Origin: an uncultured Neptuniibacter sp.
GTDB taxonomy: Bacteria > Pseudomonadota > Gammaproteobacteria > Pseudomonadales > Balneatricaceae
NCBI RefSeq assembly: GCF_947498015.1
Contig: NZ_CANMIR010000004.1
Span: 124,001-188,000 of the forward strand
Direction of reading: 5' to 3'
Length of the DNA: 64,000 nucleotides
Made by a program: the position numbers and the translations under genes. The notes below the pieces were generated by a model that saw only the letters and a program-made list of their open reading frames with translations, searched no databases and was not told the origin of the DNA. Of the stretch, positions 1 to 9,275 are shown piece by piece (within the stretch, counting starts at the first letter, position 1; each line of letters begins with the position of its first letter).

Positions 1-2236
1 GACGTTCTGTCATTCTCATTGCTTCAACTTCCAAAGTATCCGGTAATAGGATACCGAACTCCTCTCCGCCTAACCGGCCTACCATGTCGCTTTCTCTGAT
101 CATGGAGTCCATGACAGAGGCGATTTGTCTTAAAACTGAGTCGCCCGCATGATGTCCATATTGATCGTTAATTTTTTTAAAATGATCGAGGTCCAGCATA
201 CAGATAGATAACTGGCGGTTATAACGTTTAGCCCTGGAAAATTCTGCCTCCAGTGTAGATAGGAACATGCGCCTATTTGGCAGCGAGGTTAGTTCATCGG
301 TCGTCGCCATGCGCTTTAGCTCAGCCTCTGTTTGCTGTTCCTCGATAAGTAGGCTGATAAAATCTGCAGTTCTGGATATTAGGCTGAGATCTCTATCGAT
401 CGGAGTACAGGCTTGAGCATGATAGATGGCAAAGGTTCCTAAAATACGACCTTTCTTACCAAAAATAGGCTCTGACCAGCAACTTCCGAGGTCGTACTGT
501 GCCGCCAGTTCTTTAAACGCAGCCCAATATGGGTGCTGCTGGATATCTTCGACAATCACTCTCTCTCCACGGAAGGCGGCAGTACCACATGAACCGATCC
601 CCTCTCCGATCTCAATGCCGTCAATGGTTTGGTTATACTCATCCGGAAGTGAGGGAGCGGAGCAGCCAAGGAGATGTTTGCCTGACTTATCCAATAGCAA
701 AATGGAACATTTTGCACCAGGGTTCAGGGATTCTACCCCTAGCAGAACCTCATCCAGAGTCTCATTGAGTGAAGTGCCCTCAAGGTTTGACTGCATCGCT
801 TTGGTTCTGATTTTCTCCAGCGAAGAGAAGTAGTGTTTCTGAGTGATATCCTCCCCGGAACTGAGCATGCCGGAGGGGATACCATTGCTATCGAACTGGA
901 TTCTATTATGCCAGGCGATCAGAAGCCTATTGCCCTGCTTGTCCAAAACCGGGTTTTCGCTATAAAGCATCTCTTCACTGACCTGTCCTGAGTCGATACA
1001 GTCTAAGTATTTTGCATAGCGGTCGGTGGGGTCTGGCATAAAGTTCGGGCTATACCATAAGCTGTTGATAACCTCCTCTTCGGTATAACCCAGTATTTCA
1101 CATCCTTTACGGTTGAGCATTGTGAGACGGCCCTGCTGATCAAGTACCATCATGATGGTCTCTACAGTATCAAGATAGCTCTGGGCTCTGTCCCTTTCCT
1201 TGGTGATTTGATGATGTGCTTGAGATAGACGAAACAGAAATCCCGCTAGGAAAAAGGTAAAGCTTAAGCCTGCAATCAAAACCCAGATTGCCCTGTTGGA
1301 GATATTTAACAATAACGGGTGGTCAGGGGCGATTGATAGATCAAGCTGCCACTCCCTACCTAGAGAGTCAAAACGAACCTGCTCGGTCAGCCAGTCTGTC
1401 TGGATCTCATCCTGGTGGCTGCTACTTATATCGAAAACCTGTCCAGACGTTACATCCCGCAACCTTGTGGCGATACCTTTGTCGCCCAGAGCAAGATTGT
1501 CGAGAATGGTCTGAGGTTTAACTAATGCAAAAATATAGCCGCGGATCTGTTGTTTTCTCTCGATCAGATCGGTCGGGATCGGACTGATGTTGAATACCGG
1601 CCGGAAAAAGATAACAGAAGTGCTACCTGTGTTGTCCTGAATTAATTTAAAAGGGGCTGATGAGAGAAAATTTATATTTTCATTAAGGGTCCGGTTGATT
1701 ACATCGCTATTCATCTGCCGGGAATTAGCGTCAAACCCGATAATTGAACGGTTCTGCGACATCGGTTCCGTCAGCTGGACTGGATAGTACTCCTGTTTGA
1801 CAGAGGAGCGGGTAATTGAGTTAGTTGCTGGTTCAAGCTCCGTTATACCCGTCATGATCCCCCGAGCTGCAATCTCGTTCTCAAATGCAGAACGTTGTCC
1901 ATGAGGGACTCTTGGCACCCAGTGTAATGCCCAGAACTCAGGGTGACGTTTCAGTATGGGGTGGGTGAAGGAGGCGTATGCTTCGGGGGAGGGGGATGCG
2001 GTATTCGATATAAAGCTCCCCAGCGCATCCAGGATCTCTACGGTTGTAGCTATTCGGGTTTCCAGCAGGGACTGACGCTCCGTAATCAGCTTACTGACGG
2101 AGGTCTGCTGATGTTGAGCTTCCAGTTTCGCACTGTATAAGTATCCAAATACACTGAGTAGGGAACCGATCACACCAATGATGAGGATATTTAAATACTT
2201 TCTTATCAGTGAGAACCGACCTACAAAGTTAACCAT
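1..2236 (-). CDS. Membrane diguanylate cyclase, CHASE-PAS-GAF-GGDEF (3' end cut by window)
   Basis: Probable c-di-GMP synthase sensing a periplasmic ligand. Reading from the ATG at 2236 on the minus strand, the frame stays open to the window edge, giving about 745 residues. Visible order: a membrane segment near residues 10-30, a CHASE-type periplasmic region, a second membrane helix near 306-326, a PAS domain (about 355-460), a GAF domain (about 480-625) and a GGDEF domain. The active-site motif is GGEEF at residues 723-727 (plus-strand bases 56-70). It is preceded by RESD five residues earlier, which fits the product-inhibition I-site RxxD. The GGEEF form is normally catalytically active. 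The C-terminal part of the GGDEF domain lies outside the window. The ligand is unknown. Confidence 0.9.
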   Translation of the reverse strand, partial: MVNFVGRFSLIRKYLNILIIGVIGSLLSVFGYLYSAKLEAQHQQTSVSKLITERQSLLETRIATTVEILDALGSFISNTASPSPEAYASFTHPILKRHPEFWALHWVPRVPHGQRSAFENEIAARGIMTGITELEPATNSITRSSVKQEYYPVQLTEPMSQNRSIIGFDANSRQMNSDVINRTLNENINFLSSAPFKLIQDNTGSTSVIFFRPVFNISPIPTDLIERKQQIRGYIFALVKPQTILDNLALGDKGIATRLRDVTSGQVFDISSSHQDEIQTDWLTEQVRFDSLGREWQLDLSIAPDHPLLLNISNRAIWVLIAGLSFTFFLAGFLFRLSQAHHQITKERDRAQSYLDTVETIMMVLDQQGRLTMLNRKGCEILGYTEEEVINSLWYSPNFMPDPTDRYAKYLDCIDSGQVSEEMLYSENPVLDKQGNRLLIAWHNRIQFDSNGIPSGMLSSGEDITQKHYFSSLEKIRTKAMQSNLEGTSLNETLDEVLLGVESLNPGAKCSILLLDKSGKHLLGCSAPSLPDEYNQTIDGIEIGEGIGSCGTAAFRGERVIVEDIQQHPYWAAFKELAAQYDLGSCWSEPIFGKKGRILGTFAIYHAQACTPIDRDLSLISRTADFISLLIEEQQTEAELKRMATTDELTSLPNRRMFLSTLEAEFSRAKRYNRQLSICMLDLDHFKKINDQYGHHAGDSVLRQIASVMDSMIRESDMVGRLGGEEFGILLPDTLEVEAMRMTER

Positions 2237-2491
2237 TGTGTACCAAAGCCAAAATATCGGAGAGGATTATTTATATCTGATGGCCTTAGAACTGCTATCC
2301 CTCATTAGCTTTAGTATTACATTATTTAGCTAATGCCGATCCCCCTTTTTACGGATAGCCCCACTTCCTGTTCCCTGTTTGTGGTTACTATTGGCTGATT
2401 AATAGTCTCTTAGATAAGATCAACTTTTACAAGCGATGACGTAGTTTTAAATCACTCAAGACCGGTAAGAACAGATTAGCTTCAGACTGAT

Positions 2492-3517
2492 TTAGCCACA
2501 CCAGCGCTGAAATAGATCTTTTCGGAAAACTTGTTCGCTGACCTGCTCATAGTCGAGCTTTGAGGGATCCTCTATCTGTTGGCAGGCTTCCATCTGTTCT
2601 AGAAGGAAAATCCCCTGTTGCCGGTCTGGGTGGTTCAAGTCACCACCTGCATAGTGTTGTTCCATTGAATAGGGGGAGGTGAACCCCTTGAGTGCTTCAG
2701 CCGCTTTATCCAGATAAGGTGGCAGGGAGAGTAGGTTAAGCAGCTCATCATGGTTTTCTGGGTCTTCGGACCACTGGCAGGCGGAATAAACAGCTTTGAT
2801 CAGTGCTTTATGGGTATGAGGATAAGCCTTCGCCCAGGCTTGGGTTACACCAAGAACTTTCTCCATATGGGATCCCCATATCTGATGCCCGGTGGTTAGG
2901 AGTCCGCCACTCTGTTGAATCAGAGCGAGGCTGTTCCAGGGCTCACCAACACAATATCCATCGATCACACCGTTTGAAAGGTTATCGAGCATTTTGCTGG
3001 GTGGAACTGCGACCAGTTGAATATCTTCCAAAGTGTCAATCTTCAGCTGCTGAAGCCAGTAACGTAGCAGGTAGTGGTGATTTGAATAGGGATAAACGGT
3101 GGCGATGATCGGTTTATAGTTCAACTCGTGTAAGAGTGCTTTAAAACTCTCTCCGATCTGATTCAGGTCACTCCAGTCATCGACTCTCTCAGACAGGCCG
3201 AAATAAAGCTCTTGTGACAGAGTAATAGCGGTTCCGTTTTGGCTCAGGGTGAGTGCCGTGACCATGGGGGTCGTCTTACCATTTAGGCCTAACGTCGCAG
3301 CCAGAGGCATAGGGGCCAGCATATGAGCACCGTCATACAACCCGTAGCTGACTTTATCAAGAATGGAAGCCCAGGATGATTCCTTTTGCAGGATTACATT
3401 GAGTCCGTACTGTTTAAAAAAACCTTTCTCTCTGGCCACTATCAATGGAGCACAATCTAGCAAAGGCATGAATCCCAGTTTCAGCGTTTTCTTTTCGATG
3501 GAGGGTAAGCGTGGCAT
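2492..3517 (-). CDS. nasS: NasS-like nitrate/nitrite-binding regulatory protein
   Basis: 341 aa, related to the periplasmic nitrate-binding proteins CmpA/NrtA (NMT1-like fold), but with no signal peptide: the N-terminus MPRLPSIEKKTLKLGFMPLL runs straight into the first strand of the fold. This is the mark of cytoplasmic NasS, which holds NasT inactive until nitrate or nitrite binds. It lies 15 bp downstream of nasT in the same operon and is divergent from nasA. The order nasT-nasS differs from the commoner nasS-nasT. Confidence is high from the fold plus the ANTAR partner; ligand specificity is inferred from the neighbouring nitrate reductase. Confidence 0.85.
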   Translation of the reverse strand: MPRLPSIEKKTLKLGFMPLLDCAPLIVAREKGFFKQYGLNVILQKESSWASILDKVSYGLYDGAHMLAPMPLAATLGLNGKTTPMVTALTLSQNGTAITLSQELYFGLSERVDDWSDLNQIGESFKALLHELNYKPIIATVYPYSNHHYLLRYWLQQLKIDTLEDIQLVAVPPSKMLDNLSNGVIDGYCVGEPWNSLALIQQSGGLLTTGHQIWGSHMEKVLGVTQAWAKAYPHTHKALIKAVYSACQWSEDPENHDELLNLLSLPPYLDKAAEALKGFTSPYSMEQHYAGGDLNHPDRQQGIFLLEQMEACQQIEDPSKLDYEQVSEQVFRKDLFQRWCG

Positions 3518-3532
3518 GACTGCTCCTTATTT

Positions 3533-4144
3533 CTACTGTCGTTTGAGGCCGTTAGTCAGGTTAAGAACTTCTACGACGCTAGTGGCAACGTCGGGTAGCT
3601 TCTGTCCCCGATCCATCGCAAGCTTTCGTAGGGTTTGATAAGCCTGGTTCTCATCGCATCCCTGATGTGACATCAACATCCCTTTTGCTTTTTCAATGAT
3701 CTTCCGATCAGATAGCTGAGTTTTGGTCTTCTCCAGCTCCTCTCTGAGGGAGGCGTGGGCTTCAAAGTGGGCTACAGCAGTGGCCATGATTGCCTTAACC
3801 CGGTCGGCCTGGAGTCCATCAGCGATATAAGCGCTAACACCTGCGTTGATTGCATCCACCATTGTGCGCTGGTCATTCTGCTGTTCCGCAAAAAATACGA
3901 TTGGGCGAGGATTGTTCTGGCTCATTGTCGCCATACTTTCCAGGGTATCCCTGTCGGGGGAGTCCATATCTATAATGACAATGTCAGGGTGCGTCTCTGC
4001 TACATGTTGATTCAGTTCTGAGGTGTCTGGAAGGTGGCAGATCACATGGTGTCCCAGTTTATGCAGCGCTTCTTTGAGCGCTTTAATACGATCAGGCTCG
4101 TCATCAATTAACAGGACGTTCAAACTGTTTGTATAACTCATCAA
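3533..4144 (-). CDS. nasT: NasT-like response regulator with ANTAR RNA-binding domain
   Basis: 203 aa. The N-terminal receiver-like domain (residues about 8-125) keeps IDDEP and an Asp in the IIDMD segment. It is followed by a coiled linker and a C-terminal ANTAR domain (about 145-195: IIEKAKGMLMSHQG, then the helical SxxQAYQxLRKLAM-like part). ANTAR proteins bind paired hexaloop hairpins in leader RNAs and prevent termination. NasT acts on nitrate assimilation leaders and is held by NasS. The divergent nasA leader carries two candidate hexaloops (4239-4280). Confidence 0.9.
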   Translation of the reverse strand: MMSYTNSLNVLLIDDEPDRIKALKEALHKLGHHVICHLPDTSELNQHVAETHPDIVIIDMDSPDRDTLESMATMSQNNPRPIVFFAEQQNDQRTMVDAINAGVSAYIADGLQADRVKAIMATAVAHFEAHASLREELEKTKTQLSDRKIIEKAKGMLMSHQGCDENQAYQTLRKLAMDRGQKLPDVATSVVEVLNLTNGLKRQ

Positions 4145-4238
4145 TCATTTCCGATATTTGGTGGCCTGCTGGTTGAACAGCAATAAGTGTTCCAATCATC
4201 GGATTTTATTAACTGGCATACAGTTTGCTGAAAAGCGC

Positions 4239-4280
4239 TCTATAGTGAGATTAAAATCTGATTACGGGCGCAACGAGGCG
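4239..4280 (+). promoter_or_regulatory. Candidate ANTAR target hairpins in nasA leader
   Basis: Two small stem-loops sit 20-25 nt apart upstream of nasA. The first is TCT-ATAGTG-AGA (4239-4250). The second is CGC-AACGAG-GCG (4269-4280). Both hexaloops have A at position 1 and G at position 4, the signature reported for ANTAR antiterminator targets. Both stems are short (3-4 bp), and I could not find a clear intrinsic terminator with a U-tract before the nasA start, so the mechanism is inferred from the motif and from the adjacent nasT. Confidence 0.5.
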
Positions 4281-4370
4281 TATTTATCTGGTTTGAAGGA
4301 TAATGGCTTTGGAGTGCCTGATAACCAACTAGATACAGCCCAAGCCTGTAATCCTGGTGTGGAGTTGAGG

Positions 4371-7007
4371 ATGCATATAAAGACAACCTGTCCTTACTGT
4401 GGTGTGGGCTGTGGAGTTGAGGCTGATGTTGAGTGTCAGCGTGTCAGAAAGGTCTGTGGAGACAAAAATCATCCCTCAAATTATGGACGACTTTGTGTCA
4501 AAGGCGCTTCACTGGATGAGGTGTTGGGGGTGGGAGGACGTCTTCTCTACCCGAGTATCAAAGGGGAAAAGGCCAGTTGGGAATGTGCACTGGATCAGGT
4601 CGCTACAGGCATCAGTCGCACAATTTATGAACATGGTCCTGAATCTGTCGCTTTCTATCTTTCGGGGCAGTTGTTGACGGAAGATTACTATGTGGCAAAC
4701 AAATTAATGAAGGGGTTTATCGGCAGTGCCAATGTCGATACGAATTCTCGACTCTGTATGGCTTCGGCTGTCGCCGGATACAAGCGAGCATTTGGAACTG
4801 ATTCTGTTCCCTGCTGTTATGACGATCTTGAGTGTGCAGAACTGCTGATTCTGGTAGGTAGTAATGCAGCTTGGAATCATCCTGTGCTTTTCCAGCGGAT
4901 GCAATCGGCTAAGAAAAAGAACCCAGCCCTTAAAGTGGTCGTGATAGATCCTCGCGAAACAGCAACCTGCGATCTGGCAGATCTGCATCTGAAGCTGAAA
5001 CCGGGCACCGATAGTGAGCTTTTTTCCGGACTTCTGGCCTATATTAGTGCATCAGGCGCGGCAGATGCTGCCTATATTGAGCAATATACAGAGGGTTTTG
5101 AAGCAGCGCTGACAGAGGCGGAGTCTCAATTTAAAAGTTTTAACGATATCGCTGCCTATTGTGATCTGGATGCCGAACTCCTCAAGCGTTTTTATCGCCT
5201 TTTCTGTGATCTTAAGCGAGTGGTGACCTTCTACTCACAGGGAGTGAATCAGTCATATAGTGGGACAGATAACTCTAATGCGATCATTAACTGTCATCTG
5301 GCAACAGGAAAAATGGGTTATGAGGGGGCGGGACCATTCTCAATTACGGGTCAACCTAATGCGATGGGAGGACGTGAGGTGGGAGGGCTGGCAAATCAGC
5401 TTGCTGCCCATATGGATTTTACGTCGCCTGAATCGATCGAGTGTGTCGAGCGGTTCTGGGACGCTCCGAATATAGCCAGATCAGAGGGGCTAAAAGCGGT
5501 AGAGCTGTTTCAGGCGGTCGAGGCGGGTAAGGTCAAAGCGATCTGGATCATGGGGACAAATCCCGCGGTTAGTTTGCCCGACTGTGATCAGGTGATTCGG
5601 GCATTGGAAAGCTGTCCTCTTGTCATTGTTTCTGATTGTATGGCTCAGACCGAAACGCTTAAGTATGCGGATATCGCTTTACCAGCAACTGGCTGGAGTG
5701 AGAAAAACGGCACTGTGACAAATGCGGAACGGAGAATCTCCAGACAGCGTGGACTGCTTCCTCCTTCCGGTGAGGCGCAACATGATTGGTGGATTATCAG
5801 TGAGGTCGCTAAGCGGCTAGGGTATGAGGACGCATTTGATTATCAGCATCCGGCTGATATTTTTTCTGAACATGCAGCGCTCTCTGGCTTCGAAAACAAC
5901 TGTTCTCGGGCGTTTGATATAAGCCTTTTTGCAGGGATAGAACAGGCATCCTATGATGCATTGAAGCCTGTCCAGTGGCCTGTGAATGAAGACTTCCCCT
6001 ACGGGACGGCCCGTATGTTTACAGATAACCTGTTTTATACCCCCTCTAAAAAGGCCCGTTTTGTACCGCTTAAATCGCAAAAGCCGATTCAGCAGGTCAA
6101 TATTGATCTGCCTTTTATTCTCAATACCGGACGGATAAGAGACCAGTGGCATACGATGGCGATGACCGGGCGTGCTGCGCGACTTTTTCAACACCGTGAT
6201 GAGCCATTTGTAGAGATCAATCCAAAGGATGCCAGAGAATATGAACTTCAGATGGGGGATCTGGTTAAGTTGACCCACCCTCAGGGGGAGTATATTGGAC
6301 GAGCTCGAGTGACCGAGACGGTTCGCTCTGGAGAGCTGTTTGTTCCGATGCATTGGAGCAGTGTCTTCACGACTAAGGGGCGGATGGGGGTCTTACTGGA
6401 AGCTGTGACTGATCCTCTCTCCGGGCAGCCCGAATCTAAGCATGGCCGGGTCGCACTGAACCCTCTAAAACCGTTATGGCAGGGTTGGTTACTCTGTGAC
6501 GGTGACTTTCAGCCAACCCTCCCTGTGGAGTATTGGGCCAAAGTGCCTAAAAACGATCTGGATTTCTTTTATATGGCTGATGAACAGGAGATTGATGACT
6601 TTCGCCTATGGTGCCGTCAATACCTGGGGGAAGTGGATATCTGGTTGGAAGATCGTCACAGTGCCGCCTTCAGAGCAGCGGGCCTTGAGGGCGAACAGTT
6701 AAAGTGGGCGTTCTTTGTGATGCCATATGGTCAGATCCCATCGACACGCTGGCTGGAAGAGATGTTTGCACAGACAGAGCTTTCCATAGAGCAGCGACGA
6801 TTTATTCTGAGTGTTACGGGTTGTGAAATTGAAGATCCGGGTGAGATGATCTGCAGCTGTTATCAGGTTGGGCGTAATGCGATTGAAGATGCTGTATCTC
6901 AGGGATGCCATAGTGCGGAATCGTTAGGCAGCAAACTTAAGTGTGGAACCAACTGTGGTTCGTGTATTCCTGAGCTTAATGCAGTGTTATCAGCTATGCT
7001 GAAATAA
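4371..7007 (+). CDS. nasA: Assimilatory nitrate reductase catalytic subunit
   Basis: 878 aa molybdopterin oxidoreductase that reduces nitrate to nitrite in the cytoplasm. An N-terminal [4Fe-4S] motif (CPYCGVGCG followed by GRLCVKG) begins a few residues after the chosen ATG at 4371. Upstream codons stay open but add a nonhomologous extension across the leader, and GAGG-rich sequence precedes 4371. The body is the Mo-bis-MGD domain series. The C-terminal about 55 residues form a BFD-type [2Fe-2S] domain (CSCYQVG ... CGTNCGSC), as in proteobacterial NasA. The gene is divergent from nasTS. No nasB/nirBD or nitrate transporter is in the window, so the electron donor and nitrite reductase must be elsewhere. 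Confidence 0.95.
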   Translation: MHIKTTCPYCGVGCGVEADVECQRVRKVCGDKNHPSNYGRLCVKGASLDEVLGVGGRLLYPSIKGEKASWECALDQVATGISRTIYEHGPESVAFYLSGQLLTEDYYVANKLMKGFIGSANVDTNSRLCMASAVAGYKRAFGTDSVPCCYDDLECAELLILVGSNAAWNHPVLFQRMQSAKKKNPALKVVVIDPRETATCDLADLHLKLKPGTDSELFSGLLAYISASGAADAAYIEQYTEGFEAALTEAESQFKSFNDIAAYCDLDAELLKRFYRLFCDLKRVVTFYSQGVNQSYSGTDNSNAIINCHLATGKMGYEGAGPFSITGQPNAMGGREVGGLANQLAAHMDFTSPESIECVERFWDAPNIARSEGLKAVELFQAVEAGKVKAIWIMGTNPAVSLPDCDQVIRALESCPLVIVSDCMAQTETLKYADIALPATGWSEKNGTVTNAERRISRQRGLLPPSGEAQHDWWIISEVAKRLGYEDAFDYQHPADIFSEHAALSGFENNCSRAFDISLFAGIEQASYDALKPVQWPVNEDFPYGTARMFTDNLFYTPSKKARFVPLKSQKPIQQVNIDLPFILNTGRIRDQWHTMAMTGRAARLFQHRDEPFVEINPKDAREYELQMGDLVKLTHPQGEYIGRARVTETVRSGELFVPMHWSSVFTTKGRMGVLLEAVTDPLSGQPESKHGRVALNPLKPLWQGWLLCDGDFQPTLPVEYWAKVPKNDLDFFYMADEQEIDDFRLWCRQYLGEVDIWLEDRHSAAFRAAGLEGEQLKWAFFVMPYGQIPSTRWLEEMFAQTELSIEQRRFILSVTGCEIEDPGEMICSCYQVGRNAIEDAVSQGCHSAESLGSKLKCGTNCGSCIPELNAVLSAMLK

Positions 7008-7064
7008 TCAAAACCAGAAAAAGGCCCGCAGCAGTGCAGAGCCTTTCAGAGTAGAGAAGATTAT

Positions 7065-7090
7065 AGGCATCGTGTGATGCCTTTTTTTTT
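7065..7090 (+). terminator. Rho-independent terminator of nasA
   Basis: AGGCATC / GATGCCT stem with a 4-nt loop followed by nine T residues, 60 bp after the nasA stop codon. Confidence 0.9.
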
Positions 7091-7155
7091 CCTGCTATCT
7101 TATAGGGTATGATGTAACTGAGATCGCAAAAGACTCTGATCCTAAGGAGCCCTTC

Positions 7156-7560
7156 TTGAGAAAGACCGTTGTCAGAACTCTCTATCTTATCTCCGGTATG
7201 TTCTGCGTGGTATTGGGCGCAATTGGTGTTATTTTGCCTTTGCTTCCAACGACCCCTTTTCTGCTGGTGGCCGCGTTCTGTTTCTCACGCAGTTCTGAGA
7301 GGTTACATCAGGCGCTATTGCATAATCGCTATTTTGGCAAAATTATCCAGGATTGGGAGCGTGAGGGAGTGATCCCTTTTAAAGCGAAGTTGCTCTCTAC
7401 CATAATGATGTTGCTGATGGTCAGTTATCCACTCCTTTATAAATCCTTCCATCTGGGCTTGAAGCTTTTGGTGGTTGCTACCATAATTTTTGCGATGGTT
7501 TATGTTTGGTCAAGGCCATCCCAGGTGACGTTGAAGACCCCTGAATCCAGCCGTTCCTAA
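7156..7560 (+). CDS. YbaN-like DUF454 inner-membrane protein
   Basis: 134 aa. Starts with TTG at 7156, placed 7 nt after a good AAGGAG (7143-7148). Hydrophobic helices are at about residues 8-42 and 75-120. The stretch with a Gly-x-hGhhLPLLPTTPFLLhA pattern is the hallmark of the DUF454 (YbaN) family. Molecular function is unknown. It stands alone between the nasA terminator and the HDOD gene. Confidence 0.85.
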   Translation: MRKTVVRTLYLISGMFCVVLGAIGVILPLLPTTPFLLVAAFCFSRSSERLHQALLHNRYFGKIIQDWEREGVIPFKAKLLSTIMMLLMVSYPLLYKSFHLGLKLLVVATIIFAMVYVWSRPSQVTLKTPESSRS

Positions 7561-7817
7561 CCATTTTCCCCCTTCCTTACTATCTTTTTTAGATGAAAGT
7601 TTCTAATGATGATTTTCTTAAAATTTTATGAAAAACAGTCGTTATGGGCGTTAAGCCTTTAAAAAGAGGGGGGGAGACGGTTTTTTAAACAGGTAATAGG
7701 ATGATTAATGTCAAACTAATTAAAATTTTACTAAAAACGGTCTTTTAAAAAATGAGTTAAAAGCTACGATTCAACCATAAGTATATGCTAATGAATGAAG
7801 TCACGTATTGATTAGCG

Positions 7818-9095
7818 ATGATTAATCCAACCACAGGTAGTAAGGTCATGAGCACCGTTACAAAAAACTCAGCGCATAACTTCAGGGTCGCAATGCTCGA
7901 TCAGCAGGGAAGCTATGCTCATTGGAGTAATGATGCGCGTGCTTCAGGTCTGAATTGGGACTTTGTGCGTTATGACACATTGGAACACCTGAAAAATCAA
8001 CTCGAAGAGCAGGTGTTTGATGCAGTTATCGTCCCCTGTTCAATGAGAGCGATGGTTGATATCGACCTCATGAGTAAAGTGGCAAAGGTACAACCGGGTG
8101 CAGTTCGTATCTTTTTAGGTACGGAATACTGGAATGCCAGTATGAAGGCGCGCGCTGCTGAAGTCGCACACAGAATATTTCCAGGTGATACACAAATCCA
8201 GGAACTGAAAGATACGCTGGAATATCAGATCAAGCTGATCAGATTACTGAACCGCTCCTCTTTGCAAAGCTATATTACTAACGTGGGATGTTTGCCCTCT
8301 CCACCGCGCATCTATCGTATGCTCACAGATGCACTTACCTCAGAAGTAGCTGATATGTCAGCTGTAAGCGAAATTGTCGAGCAGGATCCCGCAATCGTTG
8401 CACAGGTGATGAAGCAGGTTAACTCTTCGTTTTTTGGATTTGAACGTGAGATTTCTAATCTGAAAGAAGCGGTATCCATATTAGGGTTGCGTAATATCCG
8501 CAGTATGGCGCTCAGCAATCAGCTCAATAAACAGTTCAGTGAAGATAAGCACTGGGATATGTTCTCTTTTGAAAAAATTCATCAGAGGTCATTATCCGTC
8601 GGTCGTTTGGCTCAGGCTATTGCTCGTCGTGCTGGAGCCAGCAAAGCTGTGCAGGATCAGTCTTTTCTGGCTGGACTGCTACATGATATCGGTATCCTGA
8701 TTATGGCTTCTCATGATCCGGTGCAGTATAAAAAATTGCTGAACTATTCAGCGAAGAAGCAAAAGCCAATCTACTTGGTAGAGAAAGCTGCTTTTGGATT
8801 CTTCCATGGGGAAGTGGCCGGCGCCATGTTAGCCCTGTGGAATCTGCCGCCACAGGTGGTGGAAGCGGTGATGTTGCATCATGTTCCACATCTTTCTGTG
8901 AGTACAGAGTTTACTCCACTGACAGCTGTTCATGTCGCTGATGCAATGTTGCCATCTATTGATGTACAAGGTGAATGCGATCTCGCAAGCAGCTTGTCAT
9001 TAAGATATCTGGATCAAGTGGGGGTCATGGAAGAGGTCCCACAATGGCGTTTAGTCGCTAACGAATACCGTGTACGTATGGTATCGAATATATAA
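7818..9095 (+). CDS. HDOD-domain signalling protein with receiver-like N-terminus
   Basis: 425 aa. The N-terminal about 125 residues have a receiver-like alternation without the phosphoacceptor Asp set. The rest is an HDOD domain (about 150-350), with LPSPPRIYRML at its start and the HD pair in the LLHDIGILI segment. HDOD proteins are regulatory relatives of HD-GYP enzymes that usually lack phosphodiesterase activity; partners are not predictable from sequence. The first ATG is at 7818. A second in-frame ATG at 7848 follows an AAGG and may be the true start, which would remove ten residues. Confidence 0.8.
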   Translation: MINPTTGSKVMSTVTKNSAHNFRVAMLDQQGSYAHWSNDARASGLNWDFVRYDTLEHLKNQLEEQVFDAVIVPCSMRAMVDIDLMSKVAKVQPGAVRIFLGTEYWNASMKARAAEVAHRIFPGDTQIQELKDTLEYQIKLIRLLNRSSLQSYITNVGCLPSPPRIYRMLTDALTSEVADMSAVSEIVEQDPAIVAQVMKQVNSSFFGFEREISNLKEAVSILGLRNIRSMALSNQLNKQFSEDKHWDMFSFEKIHQRSLSVGRLAQAIARRAGASKAVQDQSFLAGLLHDIGILIMASHDPVQYKKLLNYSAKKQKPIYLVEKAAFGFFHGEVAGAMLALWNLPPQVVEAVMLHHVPHLSVSTEFTPLTAVHVADAMLPSIDVQGECDLASSLSLRYLDQVGVMEEVPQWRLVANEYRVRMVSNI

Positions 9096-9130
9096 ATAGA
9101 GAGGATCTCTGCATAATCGCTGGAAAGTTT

Positions 9131-9195
9131 GCCGGGCCCTACTAGGGAGCATACGTTTGGGGTCTGTGATCTATTGGGCCCGGCCACCTTTTTCT
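9131..9195 (+). terminator. Long-loop GC hairpin with short T-run between HDOD gene and rlmF
   Basis: GCCGGGCCC (9131-9139) pairs perfectly with GGGCCCGGC (9176-9184) across a 36-nt loop that itself begins with a small palindrome. CACC and five T follow. It may terminate the HDOD transcript or be a structured leader for rlmF. The large loop is unusual for a simple terminator. Confidence 0.45.
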
Positions 9196-9275
9196 CACGA
9201 TGACGAACCTTCTGTTCATACGCCATCTCCTATTTCTTGTTACAATCCCGCATTTAATCGGCTGCCGGAACTGCT

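Noticed and set aside
5817..6353. 178-codon open frame antisense to nasA
   Set aside because: Entirely inside nasA, whose frame is intact and well conserved; the antisense peptide has no family features.
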